64,000 nucleotides of DNA from Psychrobacter cibarius (GCF_016107535.1 NZ_JABASQ010000003.1:183777-247776), one strand, 5' to 3'. Positions 30,624-39,288 are shown, numbered from the stretch's first letter. Numbers and translations: made by a program. Notes: generated by a model not told the origin, from the sequence alone.

Positions 30624-31122
30624 TTAGAACTTCTGACCATTATATTTGGCGACCGTCACTTCCCAAAGCTGACTTTCATCATCAAGTTCATCAGATGACT
30701 CGTTTACATCAAATAAAGGACGTAGCTGTGCATAACTGATTCTCCCTTCACCTTTATTCACTATAGTCAGTAAATACTCACCCTCGTACTGTTTGACTAA
30801 ACTTGCTTGAACATCATTCCCAATGAAAGTGGCATTTGGGTTGTTTTCAACGGCATATGCATCTGCAGTACGGACGCCATTACTGACAGCATATTGCCAA
30901 CTTTCACCAGTTGCAGCTAACGGTTCATCAGATACACTACTGGCTGTATCATCAACTTTTGATTTGCATTGCCCCATTTTCATGAACAATGTAATCACCT
31001 TATGACAGTCCAGCTTCTGCAGCAATCTCATCCATATCAATTACTTGAGGCTCAGGCTCGCTACAGCCAATACTTGTTAACACTATACATGAGAAAGCTA
31101 CTACAACTATTTTTTTAAACAC
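30624..31122 (-). pseudogene. Decayed lipoprotein gene (probable stop plus frameshift)
   Basis: A GTG at 31122 with agga upstream opens a lipoprotein signal peptide (VFKKIVVVAFSCIVLTSIGC, lipobox TSIGC), but the frame stops at TAA 31000-31002. Past that stop the same frame reads sensibly (GDYIVHENGAMQIK) to another stop. A neighbouring frame then continues without break to 30624 (SKVDDTASSV ... VAKYNGQKF). Together they would form one secreted lipoprotein of about 160 residues. The alternative is two short genes, a 40-residue lipoprotein and a 138-residue protein with a weak start. No function is recognised. Confidence 0.5.
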
Positions 31123-31289
31123 TTACTAATCCTTTATTACTAATATCGACAGTATATTTCTAGCTATCTCAATAATAAATCTATCACTAAGTGGTCATAT
31201 TCATATCAACAATGGCATCTCGTAAACAGATTCACGAATGCCATTATCTAAAATAATCCAAGCTACATTATTCAAAACATCAGATTAAC

Positions 31290-31553
31290 TTAGCTTTGAT
31301 GCCTATTTTTCCCTCGTCCAAGTTTCAACCACCATGCTGGTACGTATCCCTGAGCTTGATCACGTGACCATAGCGCGGTTAATATCCCTAAGCCTATGAG
31401 AGACACAAGGGCAAAAGTACTCTCTGAAATCATACCTAAAAAATATAAAGTAGACATAGTGATAACTATGAAACTATATGTGAGCCAACCTCTCACGCCG
31501 TACTCAATAAAAGCACAGGACGTATCTATGAAACCTTCTAACTTACTCATCAC
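31290..31553 (-). CDS. Small membrane protein, two predicted helices
   Basis: An 87-residue protein with hydrophobic segments at about 24-43 (LTYSFIVITMSTLYFLGM) and 46-62, then a basic tail with VPAWWLKLGRGKNR. The tail suggests an inner-membrane protein with a cytoplasmic C-terminus. No family is recognised. It lies between the DUF2335 gene and the decayed lipoprotein gene on the same strand. The start has two adjacent Met codons. Confidence 0.6.
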   Translation of the reverse strand: MMSKLEGFIDTSCAFIEYGVRGWLTYSFIVITMSTLYFLGMISESTFALVSLIGLGILTALWSRDQAQGYVPAWWLKLGRGKNRHQS

Positions 31554-31651
31554 TATTTCTCACTTTAAGCCGACTCTTATAGTTGAAACAATAGCACTGT
31601 GTTACGTTTTTATCAATACAAATCCATAGATGTTAAATCGTTTCTGCTACA

Positions 31652-31685
31652 TAAAAAAACCAGTCTTAATGGACTGGTTTTTTTA
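31652..31685. terminator. Bidirectional terminator after the DUF2335 gene
   Basis: The stem aaaccagtc/gactggttt has a 6-base loop and A/T runs on both sides. It lies directly past the stop at 31689 and ends the two-gene operon. Confidence 0.85.
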
Positions 31686-31688
31686 TTA

Positions 31689-32264
31689 TTATTCAGAAGG
31701 GGTATCATTGGATCTATTTTTGAACATTGCCTCAAATATACTGCTAGGAAAATAACCTAATATAAATATACAAGCTAAAACTAGCATTACGAAAGATAGC
31801 ACTACTCCACCCCAAAAAAAGCCATTAATAAACAAGTAAACAGAAACAATTATCAGTAAAAGTATAAAGCCTGAAACAATATAAAGTTTTGACTGATTGA
31901 AAAACGTTTGTTCTTTACTGATATCAATATTTCTTTCATTGCTCTTCATATGCTCAGTATGTTGTGACTCAACCATTTTATGAGTAAAGCTTTGTTCTCT
32001 TTCTCCCATAGCTAGTATTCTATCAATAGCACCAGGGTAAGCCTTTTCAAGCGCTGCCATTTCCTTAGCAGGCATAATGGGATTATTAAAATTAAACTGG
32101 GCATTTTGAATAGCATTCTGCATTGTTGCTTGAGTTAAAGCATCAGGATTTTCATCAGTAAAAGATACGTCAACCTGACTATCAGGAGAATAATCAGGTT
32201 GGTTAGTAATAGTAGATTCTGTTGCATCTAGAGCCTGTTCATCAGGCTTCTCGTTTTTATCCAT
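31689..32264 (-). CDS. DUF2335-like membrane protein
   Basis: A 191-residue protein. Its middle part (MPAKEMAALEKAYPGAIDRI then LAMGEREQSFTHKMVE, about 63-100) matches the DUF2335 pattern. Two membrane helices follow (about 128-146 and 150-171), with a short charged tail. The N-terminal 60 residues are acidic and Q/N-rich. DUF2335 has no assigned biochemical role that I know. The start codon overlaps the upstream gene by eight bases, so the pair is coupled. Confidence 0.7.
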   Translation of the reverse strand: MDKNEKPDEQALDATESTITNQPDYSPDSQVDVSFTDENPDALTQATMQNAIQNAQFNFNNPIMPAKEMAALEKAYPGAIDRILAMGEREQSFTHKMVESQHTEHMKSNERNIDISKEQTFFNQSKLYIVSGFILLLIIVSVYLFINGFFWGGVVLSFVMLVLACIFILGYFPSSIFEAMFKNRSNDTPSE

Positions 32265-32481
32265 AGGAGCTTTCTAACTCTTTTTTATATGCTTCAACTG
32301 AGCGATTAAGTTGACGAGCTACATTTTCGAGGTGTTGCTTACTACCAGGTACATAATCACTAGATTGTACTCTTAGATAGTTAGGTGTAATCCAACTACC
32401 AGCCACACCATCCTGTATACCGAACGCTTCTAAACTTCTTGATTGCGTAAGGTGACGATTGTTTTTGGTATAAGTTTTCAT
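32257..32481 (-). CDS. Small hypothetical protein coupled to the DUF2335 gene
   Basis: A 74-residue soluble protein (MKTYTKNNRHLTQSRSLEAF at the N-terminus, C-terminal helix NVARQLNRSVEAYKKELESS). I start at the ATG 32481, after an agagaga stretch, and not at the earlier in-frame ATG at 32544. The N-terminus is basic. The tight overlap with the downstream membrane protein suggests a joint role. No family is recognised. Confidence 0.6.
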   Translation of the reverse strand: MKTYTKNNRHLTQSRSLEAFGIQDGVAGSWITPNYLRVQSSDYVPGSKQHLENVARQLNRSVEAYKKELESSYG

Positions 32482-32571
32482 GTTTATCTCTCTCTTTCTA
32501 CATATACAAATGCTTTTAAGCATTACCTCAACTAGAAGCAACACTTAACTTAGCTTTTTAACTATATGTTA

Positions 32572-32606
32572 TATAAACGATCTTTCAGAAATGAGGATCG
32601 TTTATA
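32572..32606. repeat. Perfect 11-base inverted repeat upstream of the DUF2335 operon
   Basis: Arms tataaacgatc/gatcgtttata are separated by 13 bases, about 90 bases before the 74-residue gene. The minus-strand flank is not T-rich, so an operator or leader hairpin is as likely as a terminator for the XRE gene. Confidence 0.6.
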
Positions 32607-32738
32607 GTCAAAGTGTAGCACACTGCTACATCTCAAATCTATCTAGATATTTTTTTAAATATACTATCAATCTTACCTACTCATACATCTGAAATGAATA
32701 CTTAGTGAAATATCACATCAAGCTATCTATGAATACAC

Positions 32739-33179
32739 TCATTTAACTCTATTGATTAACCCTAGTCCGATATTGGCTAATGTTTTGTAGTCATAATCAT
32801 TATTTACCTCCGCACCAGCTTGGATGAATGCTTCTTCAGCATGATACATAGCTACCAATAAAGCATCAGAAGGGTTCTCTATATCCATAATTTCAGGTAA
32901 GTAGATCAAACGTCGAGCATAGCGTGTTGGCGTATCGATATCATTAACTATGGCATCATTCGCTAACGTCTCTAATCTTATACCCAAAAGTACATACATC
33001 ACATCAAACCCTATATTCCAGAGCTTGAAGGCTAATGATGATGGCATATCTCGCTTGCCTGTTTCATAATTTTTATAGGTATTTTGATGAACACCTAACT
33101 GGTTGTAAACATCAACTGCTTTCAAATTTAAACGTTCACGTTCTAATTCCAATCGCTTACCCATATCTTCAGGATTCAT
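32739..33179 (-). CDS. XRE-family (Cro/cI-type) regulator
   Basis: A 146-residue protein with an N-terminal helix-turn-helix (about 8-60: GKRLELERERLNLKAVDVYN then LGVHQNTYKNYETGKRDMPS), followed by a helical domain of unknown fold that may mediate dimers or sense a partner. It is divergent from a small basic protein gene. The shared region has three copies of an atacact motif, so it probably represses its own promoter and the divergent one. Confidence 0.85.
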   Translation of the reverse strand: MNPEDMGKRLELERERLNLKAVDVYNQLGVHQNTYKNYETGKRDMPSSLAFKLWNIGFDVMYVLLGIRLETLANDAIVNDIDTPTRYARRLIYLPEIMDIENPSDALLVAMYHAEEAFIQAGAEVNNDYDYKTLANIGLGLINRVK

Positions 33180-33194
33180 CTAACCCCCTCAAAA

Positions 33195-33265
33195 ATACAC
33201 TTTCATGTAAATAAATTATTGACATACACTCAAATGTAAGTATTATAATACACTCAAACGAGTGA
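33195..33265. promoter_or_regulatory. Divergent promoter/operator region with repeated atacact motif
   Basis: The motif atacact followed by nnnayg occurs at 33195, 33224 and 33248. The last copy continues into the palindrome cactcaaacgagtg (33252-33265). TTGACA (33219-33224) and TATAAT (33244-33249) lie on the plus strand with a long 19-base spacer. The motif copies cover both boxes, as expected of a repressor operator. Confidence 0.55.
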
Positions 33266-33310
33266 AACATTTTAGAACAATACATTTTATCATAATAGGA
33301 TACCACCAAA

Positions 33311-33508
33311 ATGAAAGTGAGCACATTACAAGCTACGAACAAAGGACAGTTACATAAATCCAATCGTAAAGCCATACCTATTCGACTTCTACCAGAACAA
33401 CACGCTGAACTTAAAAAAACTGCAGACACTGAGATTCGTTCTATGGGATTTATCGCATTACGTCGATACCAAGCTGGGCTGCAACTAGAGCAGTCAAAGC
33501 AACAATAA
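33311..33508 (+). CDS. Small basic protein, possible ribbon-helix-helix DNA-binding protein
   Basis: A 65-residue protein whose core KAIPIRLLPEQHAELKKTAD resembles an RHH strand followed by helix A; a second helix (SMGFIALRRYQAGLQ) follows. It is basic at the N-terminus. It is divergent from the XRE gene and next to the replication protein, so a copy-number, partition or regulatory role would fit. The family assignment is by pattern only. The start is the only ATG in the frame that keeps the beta-strand. Confidence 0.55.
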   Translation: MKVSTLQATNKGQLHKSNRKAIPIRLLPEQHAELKKTADTEIRSMGFIALRRYQAGLQLEQSKQQ

Positions 33509-33946
33509 AACCGAAACCAGAAGAAAACCAAACTATGGATTCAAATGCCAAAAAAACTACGCGACAGTTCAATCAAAATCAATTTTTAGCGCTATGACTA
33601 TCAGATATTACTGGCTCATTCTCAACACTCACATATAGAGATGACTACTCTAGTCAGACAACTTGCTATAAGCAAGATACATGACATAGTTTTGTACGGA
33701 CAACCTAGTGTCTTGACACTGCCATCACAAAACACAGTTGAGATAACAGTGTCGTTTTTGGGCGATGAGGGAAGTACCGGTCAGTACTTCAGAAATCATC
33801 AGCCCTGTCTAACAATATTTATATTCATCCCACCCCTGTAGAGCAGCGCTCATCAGATCAGTAGTTTCATCACTGCTAGACATGCAAACAGTCAGTCCAG
33901 CGAAGGCATAGACCGAACCAGTTCACCAAACCAGACGAGCAATATT
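33509..33946. other. 438-base region before the replication protein: no firm gene
   Basis: I see two inverted repeats, gacactg/cagtgtc (33715-33721 and 33747-33753) and gaagtac/gtacttc (33771-33777 and 33784-33790). Their place directly upstream of a primase-helicase gene would suit an origin or promoter control. A 66-codon frame at 33641-33841 lacks good coding features and is not called. Confidence 0.4.
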
Positions 33947-36694
33947 ATGCAAACCATGCAAGATGATACCCGTAGTGAGCTAATCACTCGCCTCGTACAA
34001 GATTATGGTCTTAAATTCTCAAGCGACCGTCAGTTTTTGCGTTATGGCCGCTGCCCGTCATGCGGCAAAAAAGAGCTGTACACCGGCGCCAACGCGCCGT
34101 GGACGATCCAGTGTGGCCGCGCCAACAAATGCAGCTATCAAGCCTCTACCCGCGATATTTACCCAGATATTTTTGCCAACTGGACTGAGCGCAATCCGCC
34201 CACACCTACCAATCCCCATGCTACAGCTGATGCTTACTTGCAGTCTGGGCGCGGCTTTGATGTCGTCAAGTGGCAAGGCAGTTACAGCCAAGAAGTCTAT
34301 AAAGACTATCAATCAGGCTTCACCTGCCCCACCGTGCGCTTTAACCTTACCAGCAATGGTCAAACCATCGGCTATTGGGAACGCTTGATAGAGCCAGCAC
34401 AAGGTATTGCTAAAGCAAAAGTACAGACTGGCTTTAAATTCAAAGGTCACGCATGGCTACCGCCAAAGCTACATCTAAGACAAGGGGTCTGGTCATATGT
34501 CAAAGAATTGTGGATAGTTGAGGGCATCTTTGATGCCATGGCGCTGACTGAGAACGGTCTGCACGCGATCAGTAACATCACCGCTGGCAACTTCCCAGCG
34601 CACACCCTAGCACAAATCAAAGCGCGCATGGACGGGCTTGGCAAGCCACTGCCAAAGCTTATCATCGCATTAGATAGCGACACCGCCGGACGCAAAGCCA
34701 CGGATAAGTTAGTAGCGCAAGCACGCCAAAATGGTTGGGACGTTGCCGCCGCGCAGTCGAGTGAGTACAGCGATGGCGCGGACTGGAACGACTTACATAA
34801 GGCCGGCAAACTCACCAAATCAGACCTTGAGCGCTACCGCTTTTACGGTGAACTACTGATTGCCGATACGGCGAAAGACAAGGCGCTGCTGACCTATAAC
34901 CAATATGGCAGCACCAGCTTTTATATGTTTTTTGATAGCTGCACGTACTGGGTAAAAGTCGATATTGAAACTTTTGACAGATCTAAAGTATTGAATGAGT
35001 CGAACGAACCAACCCAAGATTTATTTAATACCGAAGAAGAACTCAAAGAAGCGCATCAACTATGGCATGACGATCTGATGCAGTCCTGCATGAGTGTCAC
35101 TCAGATCATGAACTGCCAACCGCAAGCGCTCTATTATCAGCAAAACTTAGTCACTGATGAATCGTGGTACTTCTTCCGTATCCGCACCCCGCAAGGCGAT
35201 ACCAAAAACACTTTCACAGGTAGCCAGTTATCAGCCGCCGGTGAGTTTAAAAAGCGCCTATTGTCAGTCGCGCCAGGCGTCATCTATCAAGGCAACTCCA
35301 AGCAGCTCGATATTATGCTAGGACGCATGATTAACGGTATCAAAACCGTAGAGACCATTGATTTTATAGGCTACAGCAAAGACCACCAGACCTATATTTT
35401 CAATGATACCGCCATCCGCCATGGCGTGACTTATGCACTCAACAAAGATGACTATTTTGACCTGCCAAATAACAAAAGCCTCAAAACGTTGGCGGCCAGT
35501 CCAAACATCAACATCGCAGCGCATCCCAGTCAGCCGGTCAATTGGATAGCAGACATCATCAGCGGTTGGGGCGTGCAAGGGGTAATCAGTCTAGTGGGCT
35601 TTATGGGCAGTCTGTTTGCCCAGCAAATCCGTGATCGTCAAAAGTCATTCCCTTTTTTAGAGATTGTCGGCGAACCTGGGACGGGTAAATCGACACTGCT
35701 TAGCTTTTTTTGGCGCCTTATCGGCCGTGACTCTTATGAGGGTATCGACCCCAACAAAACCACTAAAGCTGGCCGTATGCGCTCACTCTCGCAGGCATCA
35801 AACATGCCATCCGTCTTGATCGAGTCCGACCGTGACGGCGCAGGGACAGGCCGCAATTCTCAATTCAACTGGGACGAATTAAAAAACCTATACGACGGCG
35901 GCACCATTGGCACACGCGGCGTCAAATCCGCAGGCAACGAAGTCTATGAACCACCCTTTCGCGGCACGATTGTCATCAGTCAAAATCTACCCGTGGTCGC
36001 CTCCAAGGCCATACTAAGCCGTATCTGTCATCTATTTTTTACCGTTGAGCGTCAGACCCGCGATAGCGAGGCGGCGGCGCGTCGCATCGAAGCGCTACAG
36101 TCTGAGGATGTCAGCCATTTTTTGGTTAATGTGTTAAAGATGGAAGACAAGTTTTTACAGACCTTTTTTGATACCAAAATGACACATGAGAACTGGCTAA
36201 AAGACAGCGGTGTCAAGGCGTTTCGTGTCGCCCATTGTCACGCGCAGCTGCTTGCCTTGTTTGACGCAATGAAGCTGTTACTGCCGGATTTGGTGAGATT
36301 GGACGGCGCATTCAAGCAAGCCATATTTGAAATGGCAACAGAACGTGATCAGACGCTAAACACTGAGCATCCGCTGAATATTCAGTTCTTTGATGTACTC
36401 GAACGATTGAATGCGGCACCCAACGCAATCGAAGGTGCAGCGCATCATATCCGCCGTTTGCACATCAATCACAGCAAAAACCCAGATCTATTGGCAATCA
36501 GCATGTCAGAAATCTATCAGCTTGCGAATGAGTACCGCTATGACCTACCGCCACAATCCGACATGCATCACGCGCTGCGCCAGTCTAGACAGTTCAAGTT
36601 TGTGGCAGCAAACAAGACGGTAGCGTCTCAAATAACAGGCCGTAGCATTCGTTGCTGGGTGTTTGAAATGCCTAAAAACCTAAGCCTCACTTAA
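33947..36694 (+). CDS. Toprim primase-helicase replication protein
   Basis: A 915-residue protein. An N-terminal zinc-ribbon CPSCG...C...C (Cys36, 39, 56, 62) is followed by a Toprim domain, LWIVEGIFDAMAL (about 186-198) and LIIALDSDTAGRKA (about 239-252), as in phage and island primases. The C-terminal half has a P-loop GEPGTGKST near residue 577, with SVLIESDRDG and a later VISQNLP segment, an ATPase of the DUF927/helicase type. It probably primes and unwinds DNA for replication of the excised element. Its G+C is visibly higher than that of the genes to its left. Confidence 0.85.
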   Translation: MQTMQDDTRSELITRLVQDYGLKFSSDRQFLRYGRCPSCGKKELYTGANAPWTIQCGRANKCSYQASTRDIYPDIFANWTERNPPTPTNPHATADAYLQSGRGFDVVKWQGSYSQEVYKDYQSGFTCPTVRFNLTSNGQTIGYWERLIEPAQGIAKAKVQTGFKFKGHAWLPPKLHLRQGVWSYVKELWIVEGIFDAMALTENGLHAISNITAGNFPAHTLAQIKARMDGLGKPLPKLIIALDSDTAGRKATDKLVAQARQNGWDVAAAQSSEYSDGADWNDLHKAGKLTKSDLERYRFYGELLIADTAKDKALLTYNQYGSTSFYMFFDSCTYWVKVDIETFDRSKVLNESNEPTQDLFNTEEELKEAHQLWHDDLMQSCMSVTQIMNCQPQALYYQQNLVTDESWYFFRIRTPQGDTKNTFTGSQLSAAGEFKKRLLSVAPGVIYQGNSKQLDIMLGRMINGIKTVETIDFIGYSKDHQTYIFNDTAIRHGVTYALNKDDYFDLPNNKSLKTLAASPNINIAAHPSQPVNWIADIISGWGVQGVISLVGFMGSLFAQQIRDRQKSFPFLEIVGEPGTGKSTLLSFFWRLIGRDSYEGIDPNKTTKAGRMRSLSQASNMPSVLIESDRDGAGTGRNSQFNWDELKNLYDGGTIGTRGVKSAGNEVYEPPFRGTIVISQNLPVVASKAILSRICHLFFTVERQTRDSEAAARRIEALQSEDVSHFLVNVLKMEDKFLQTFFDTKMTHENWLKDSGVKAFRVAHCHAQLLALFDAMKLLLPDLVRLDGAFKQAIFEMATERDQTLNTEHPLNIQFFDVLERLNAAPNAIEGAAHHIRRLHINHSKNPDLLAISMSEIYQLANEYRYDLPPQSDMHHALRQSRQFKFVAANKTVASQITGRSIRCWVFEMPKNLSLT

Positions 36695-36713
36695 TCAAAA
36701 AGGAACCCAAACC

Positions 36714-37070
36714 ATGAATCTATTACTAGCAGGACTACAGACTGAAGAAGAGTATGCGCGTGAGCGAGCTGCTAAAAGCAAACAGCATAAAGAAGCGCTT
36801 ACCAAGGTATTAAAAATGGCATTGGATGATTGCGGTGGCAGTCGTGTCTGTCGTGATTTTCTATTGTCGTTATATAACGGTCACGCTTACCCATTCAATA
36901 TGAACGGCTTACGCAATCTAGATGGCGGATTATATGCGGCTTGCATCACGATAATGAATATCGATTGCAGACCGAATCCACCGTTTGAGATTCATAACTG
37001 GTTTATCAATGGCGATGAAGTATTTGCAAGACTTAAAGCCAGTCGCGCCGAATCGGATAAAGGAAAATAA
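36714..37070 (+). CDS. DUF7673-like hypothetical protein
   Basis: A 118-residue soluble protein with the pattern GGSRVCRDFLLSLYNG, FNMNGLRNLDGGLYAACI and a C-terminal IHNWFINGDEVFARL. I recall this as DUF7673, a family of unknown function often near replication genes of mobile elements; the family name is from memory and needs a profile check. It starts 20 bases after the primase stop with an aagga ribosome site, so the two are probably co-transcribed. Confidence 0.65.
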   Translation: MNLLLAGLQTEEEYARERAAKSKQHKEALTKVLKMALDDCGGSRVCRDFLLSLYNGHAYPFNMNGLRNLDGGLYAACITIMNIDCRPNPPFEIHNWFINGDEVFARLKASRAESDKGK

Positions 37071-37073
37071 CTA

Positions 37074-37352
37074 ATGGACTTAAACAAATTAATGCAAATG
37101 GCGATAGAACATCAGCAGCAGCAAGAAGCCTCAAAGCTACAGCACAATGCCACTTTTGAACTATTGGCTTTAACCTTTATCTGAACCATTCCACCAGTCC
37201 AACGTAAGCACGGATTATCTCTTTCTATGAAAGAATTTATCAATAACGTTGGCTATCTTGGTAACGAACAAGAAGATGTATTCCTTGAGCTGATAAGCAA
37301 CGCAAAAAACATGATTATTGATATGGCAAGTAAAACAGAGGACAGTCGATGA
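37074..37352 (+). pseudogene. Small gene interrupted by an in-frame TGA
   Basis: ATG at 37074, four bases past the previous stop and after aaggaaa, opens MDLNKLMQMAIEHQQQQEAS and stops at TGA 37182-37184. The same frame continues open (TIPPVQRKHGLSLSMKEFIN) to TGA 37350-37352, with protein-like composition and an internal ATG at 37227. The natural reading is one 92-residue gene with one nonsense codon. Two very small genes are the alternative. No function is recognised. Confidence 0.55.
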
Positions 37353-37512
37353 GCATCTAAACCATGACCGCATGGGTAGAAAATCCCTTGTAAAAGAATA
37401 TGATAGACATTAGTTTTATCTTACATAACAACAAGCTCTACGGTATAGATACCCCATTTTCAATCATCATTAATAGCAGGCCTATCAAATAATGATTCCA
37501 CTTAGGCACAAA

Positions 37513-37544
37513 AAAACAGCCCTCACCATAACGAGGACTGTTTT
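37513..37544. terminator. Probable terminator before the integrase gene
   Basis: Arms aaaacagccctc/gaggactgtttt pair except for one position, with an 8-base loop and A/T runs outside. It separates the replication genes from the integrase. I see no gene in 37353-37704. Confidence 0.7.
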
Positions 37545-37704
37545 AACAGATAATTTGAGCCAAAAGCCCCAAACCAAGAACTTTTTAGTGGCTCATTAGT
37601 TACCAAACCAGATTTTTATTATAGCGTCGATTTAGCATAAAAGCTAGTTATATTAATACCTTAAGGTTTTCACACATACATTTTTACGCACAGGAGAACA
37701 CCAA

Positions 37705-38877
37705 GTGGCCAGTATCGAACCACTCAAGACCAGTATTCGCATTATTTGGTATATGAACGGCGAAAAAGACAGCGAAACACTGCTAAACACATCGCCCACT
37801 GCTGCAAACAAAGCCAATGCTCAAAAAATAGCGGATATGGTAGAGCAGCAGATTCAAATGGGCATATTTGACCGTGATGCCGTATTCCCAGCGTCACCAA
37901 AGCGACAAGCCTCGTACTTTGGCTACTATATCCCGATTTGGCAAAATGCCGAACAGAGCAAAGTCTCTCCTACGTCATGGGACACATATATTGGTAAAGT
38001 GGCCAATCATATAACGCCCTATTGGCAAAGTAAGCAGATCAGTAAGATTAGTGCTGAAGATGTGGAATATTGGGTTTATAAAGTATTGCGAGCTGAGCTA
38101 TCACCGAAGACAATAGTCGATATACTAGGATTATGGCGCTCGATTTGGAGCTACTGGGCCCGTCATCAAAAGAACCCTAACGATCCTAGCCAGTACATCA
38201 AGCTCAACGCCAAAGATCCAAAAGACATCGATCCTTTTACTCGCGCAGAGATAGATACGATTATCGGCACCGAAACTGATGCCATGTTTCGCAACCTTTG
38301 GACGGTTATGCTGTGGTCTGGCTTATCCAGTCATGAGCTATTGCCACTGGCCATAGAAGATATCGACTTTGCAGAGTCCACAGCTCATATCAAGCGCGGC
38401 TTTGTCAAAGGCATGCATAAAGCGACTAAGAATAGGCGACGCAAACGTCAAATCGAACTACTCCCCATCGTAGCGGAAGCTTCAGCCAAACAGCGCGACT
38501 TAGTAGCCGATCATAAGCCGCAAACCATCAAAGTCTTAGAGCGGGACAATCACACCTATGAGCAGCAGCAGCTTACTTGGCTTTGGCTTAACCCTCGCAC
38601 TGGCAGCCACTATACCTATCCGCAATTAGAGAAGCGCTGGAAACGTCACCTAGACAGCTGCGACATTCCCTATCGCGCTTTGAATAACGGTCGCCATACT
38701 TACGCAAGCCAAGTGCTATCGACAGGCATCATCAGCGCTGAGTGGTTAGCCAATCAGCTAGGCCACGTCAACACAGACATGATCCACAAACACTACGGCA
38801 AATTCATTCCCAGTGATAGCCGACACATCATCCGCAACCTAGAAAACGCCTTAAACAATAATCACAATCAGCCCTAA
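37705..38877 (+). CDS. int: Tyrosine recombinase (integrase) with atypical catalytic residues
   Basis: A 390-residue phage-type integrase. It has an N-terminal arm-binding region, a core-binding domain (about 70-165) and a catalytic domain (about 175-370). Starts with GTG after aggag. The second Arg is Arg330 in NNGRHTYAS, the His of QLGH is 354, and the nucleophile is Tyr364 in HKHYGKF. The first catalytic Arg expected in GLRxxEL is Ser208 (GLSSHEL), and the HxxR His is Asn327. It lies next to attR and should catalyse integration at tRNA-Leu; whether it is still active is uncertain. Confidence 0.88.
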   Translation: MASIEPLKTSIRIIWYMNGEKDSETLLNTSPTAANKANAQKIADMVEQQIQMGIFDRDAVFPASPKRQASYFGYYIPIWQNAEQSKVSPTSWDTYIGKVANHITPYWQSKQISKISAEDVEYWVYKVLRAELSPKTIVDILGLWRSIWSYWARHQKNPNDPSQYIKLNAKDPKDIDPFTRAEIDTIIGTETDAMFRNLWTVMLWSGLSSHELLPLAIEDIDFAESTAHIKRGFVKGMHKATKNRRRKRQIELLPIVAEASAKQRDLVADHKPQTIKVLERDNHTYEQQQLTWLWLNPRTGSHYTYPQLEKRWKRHLDSCDIPYRALNNGRHTYASQVLSTGIISAEWLANQLGHVNTDMIHKHYGKFIPSDSRHIIRNLENALNNNHNQP

Positions 38878-38892
38878 ATTTAGGGCTTTTTT
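38871..38892 (+). terminator. Integrase terminator
   Basis: The stem gccct/agggc with a 6-base loop and a T-run overlaps the integrase stop codon. Confidence 0.85.
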
Positions 38893-38911
38893 ATTCCTAT
38901 ATTATTAGTTC

Positions 38912-39288
38912 AGGTAATTAAATACCATATGGGTAGCGATAATAGGTAATTGTAGTAATAGCTCGATAAACAAGGCTTAAGTTATTGATATAATTGTTAT
39001 TTATAAATACCTTAATATAGTAATAAAAAGTAATAATAATTACATATATTAGATAAGTATATGATATATATAGCTTTCATAGTCTCTTAATAAGTACCTT
39101 TTAGCTATGTGTCTGATTACCTAAGAATTACCTCAAAATTACATAAAAAACCTAACGAAATCAATATGATTACATTAATTACCTATTTTGCACACCCCCC
39201 CTAATATTTTAAAAACCTCCAAATCTGCTCTTATCACTCACGCTTATGGTTATTACTGCTAATTCGCGCGGGATAAGCATGGGACGGC
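38912..39288. repeat. aattacct/aggtaatt repeats in the AT-rich region before attR
   Basis: aggtaatt occurs at 38912-38919 and 38944-38951. Its complement aattacct occurs at 39126-39133 and 39177-39184, with a one-mismatch copy at 39115-39122. The array lies between the integrase stop and attR in A/T-rich DNA. Such iterated sites suit integrase or excisionase arm sites, or a replication origin. No gene is visible in 38878-39518. Confidence 0.5.

Noticed and set aside
33641..33841. 66-codon frame upstream of the primase gene
   Set aside because: There is no clear Shine-Dalgarno, the composition is not protein-like at the C-terminus, and the stretch overlaps inverted repeats that fit a regulatory region better.
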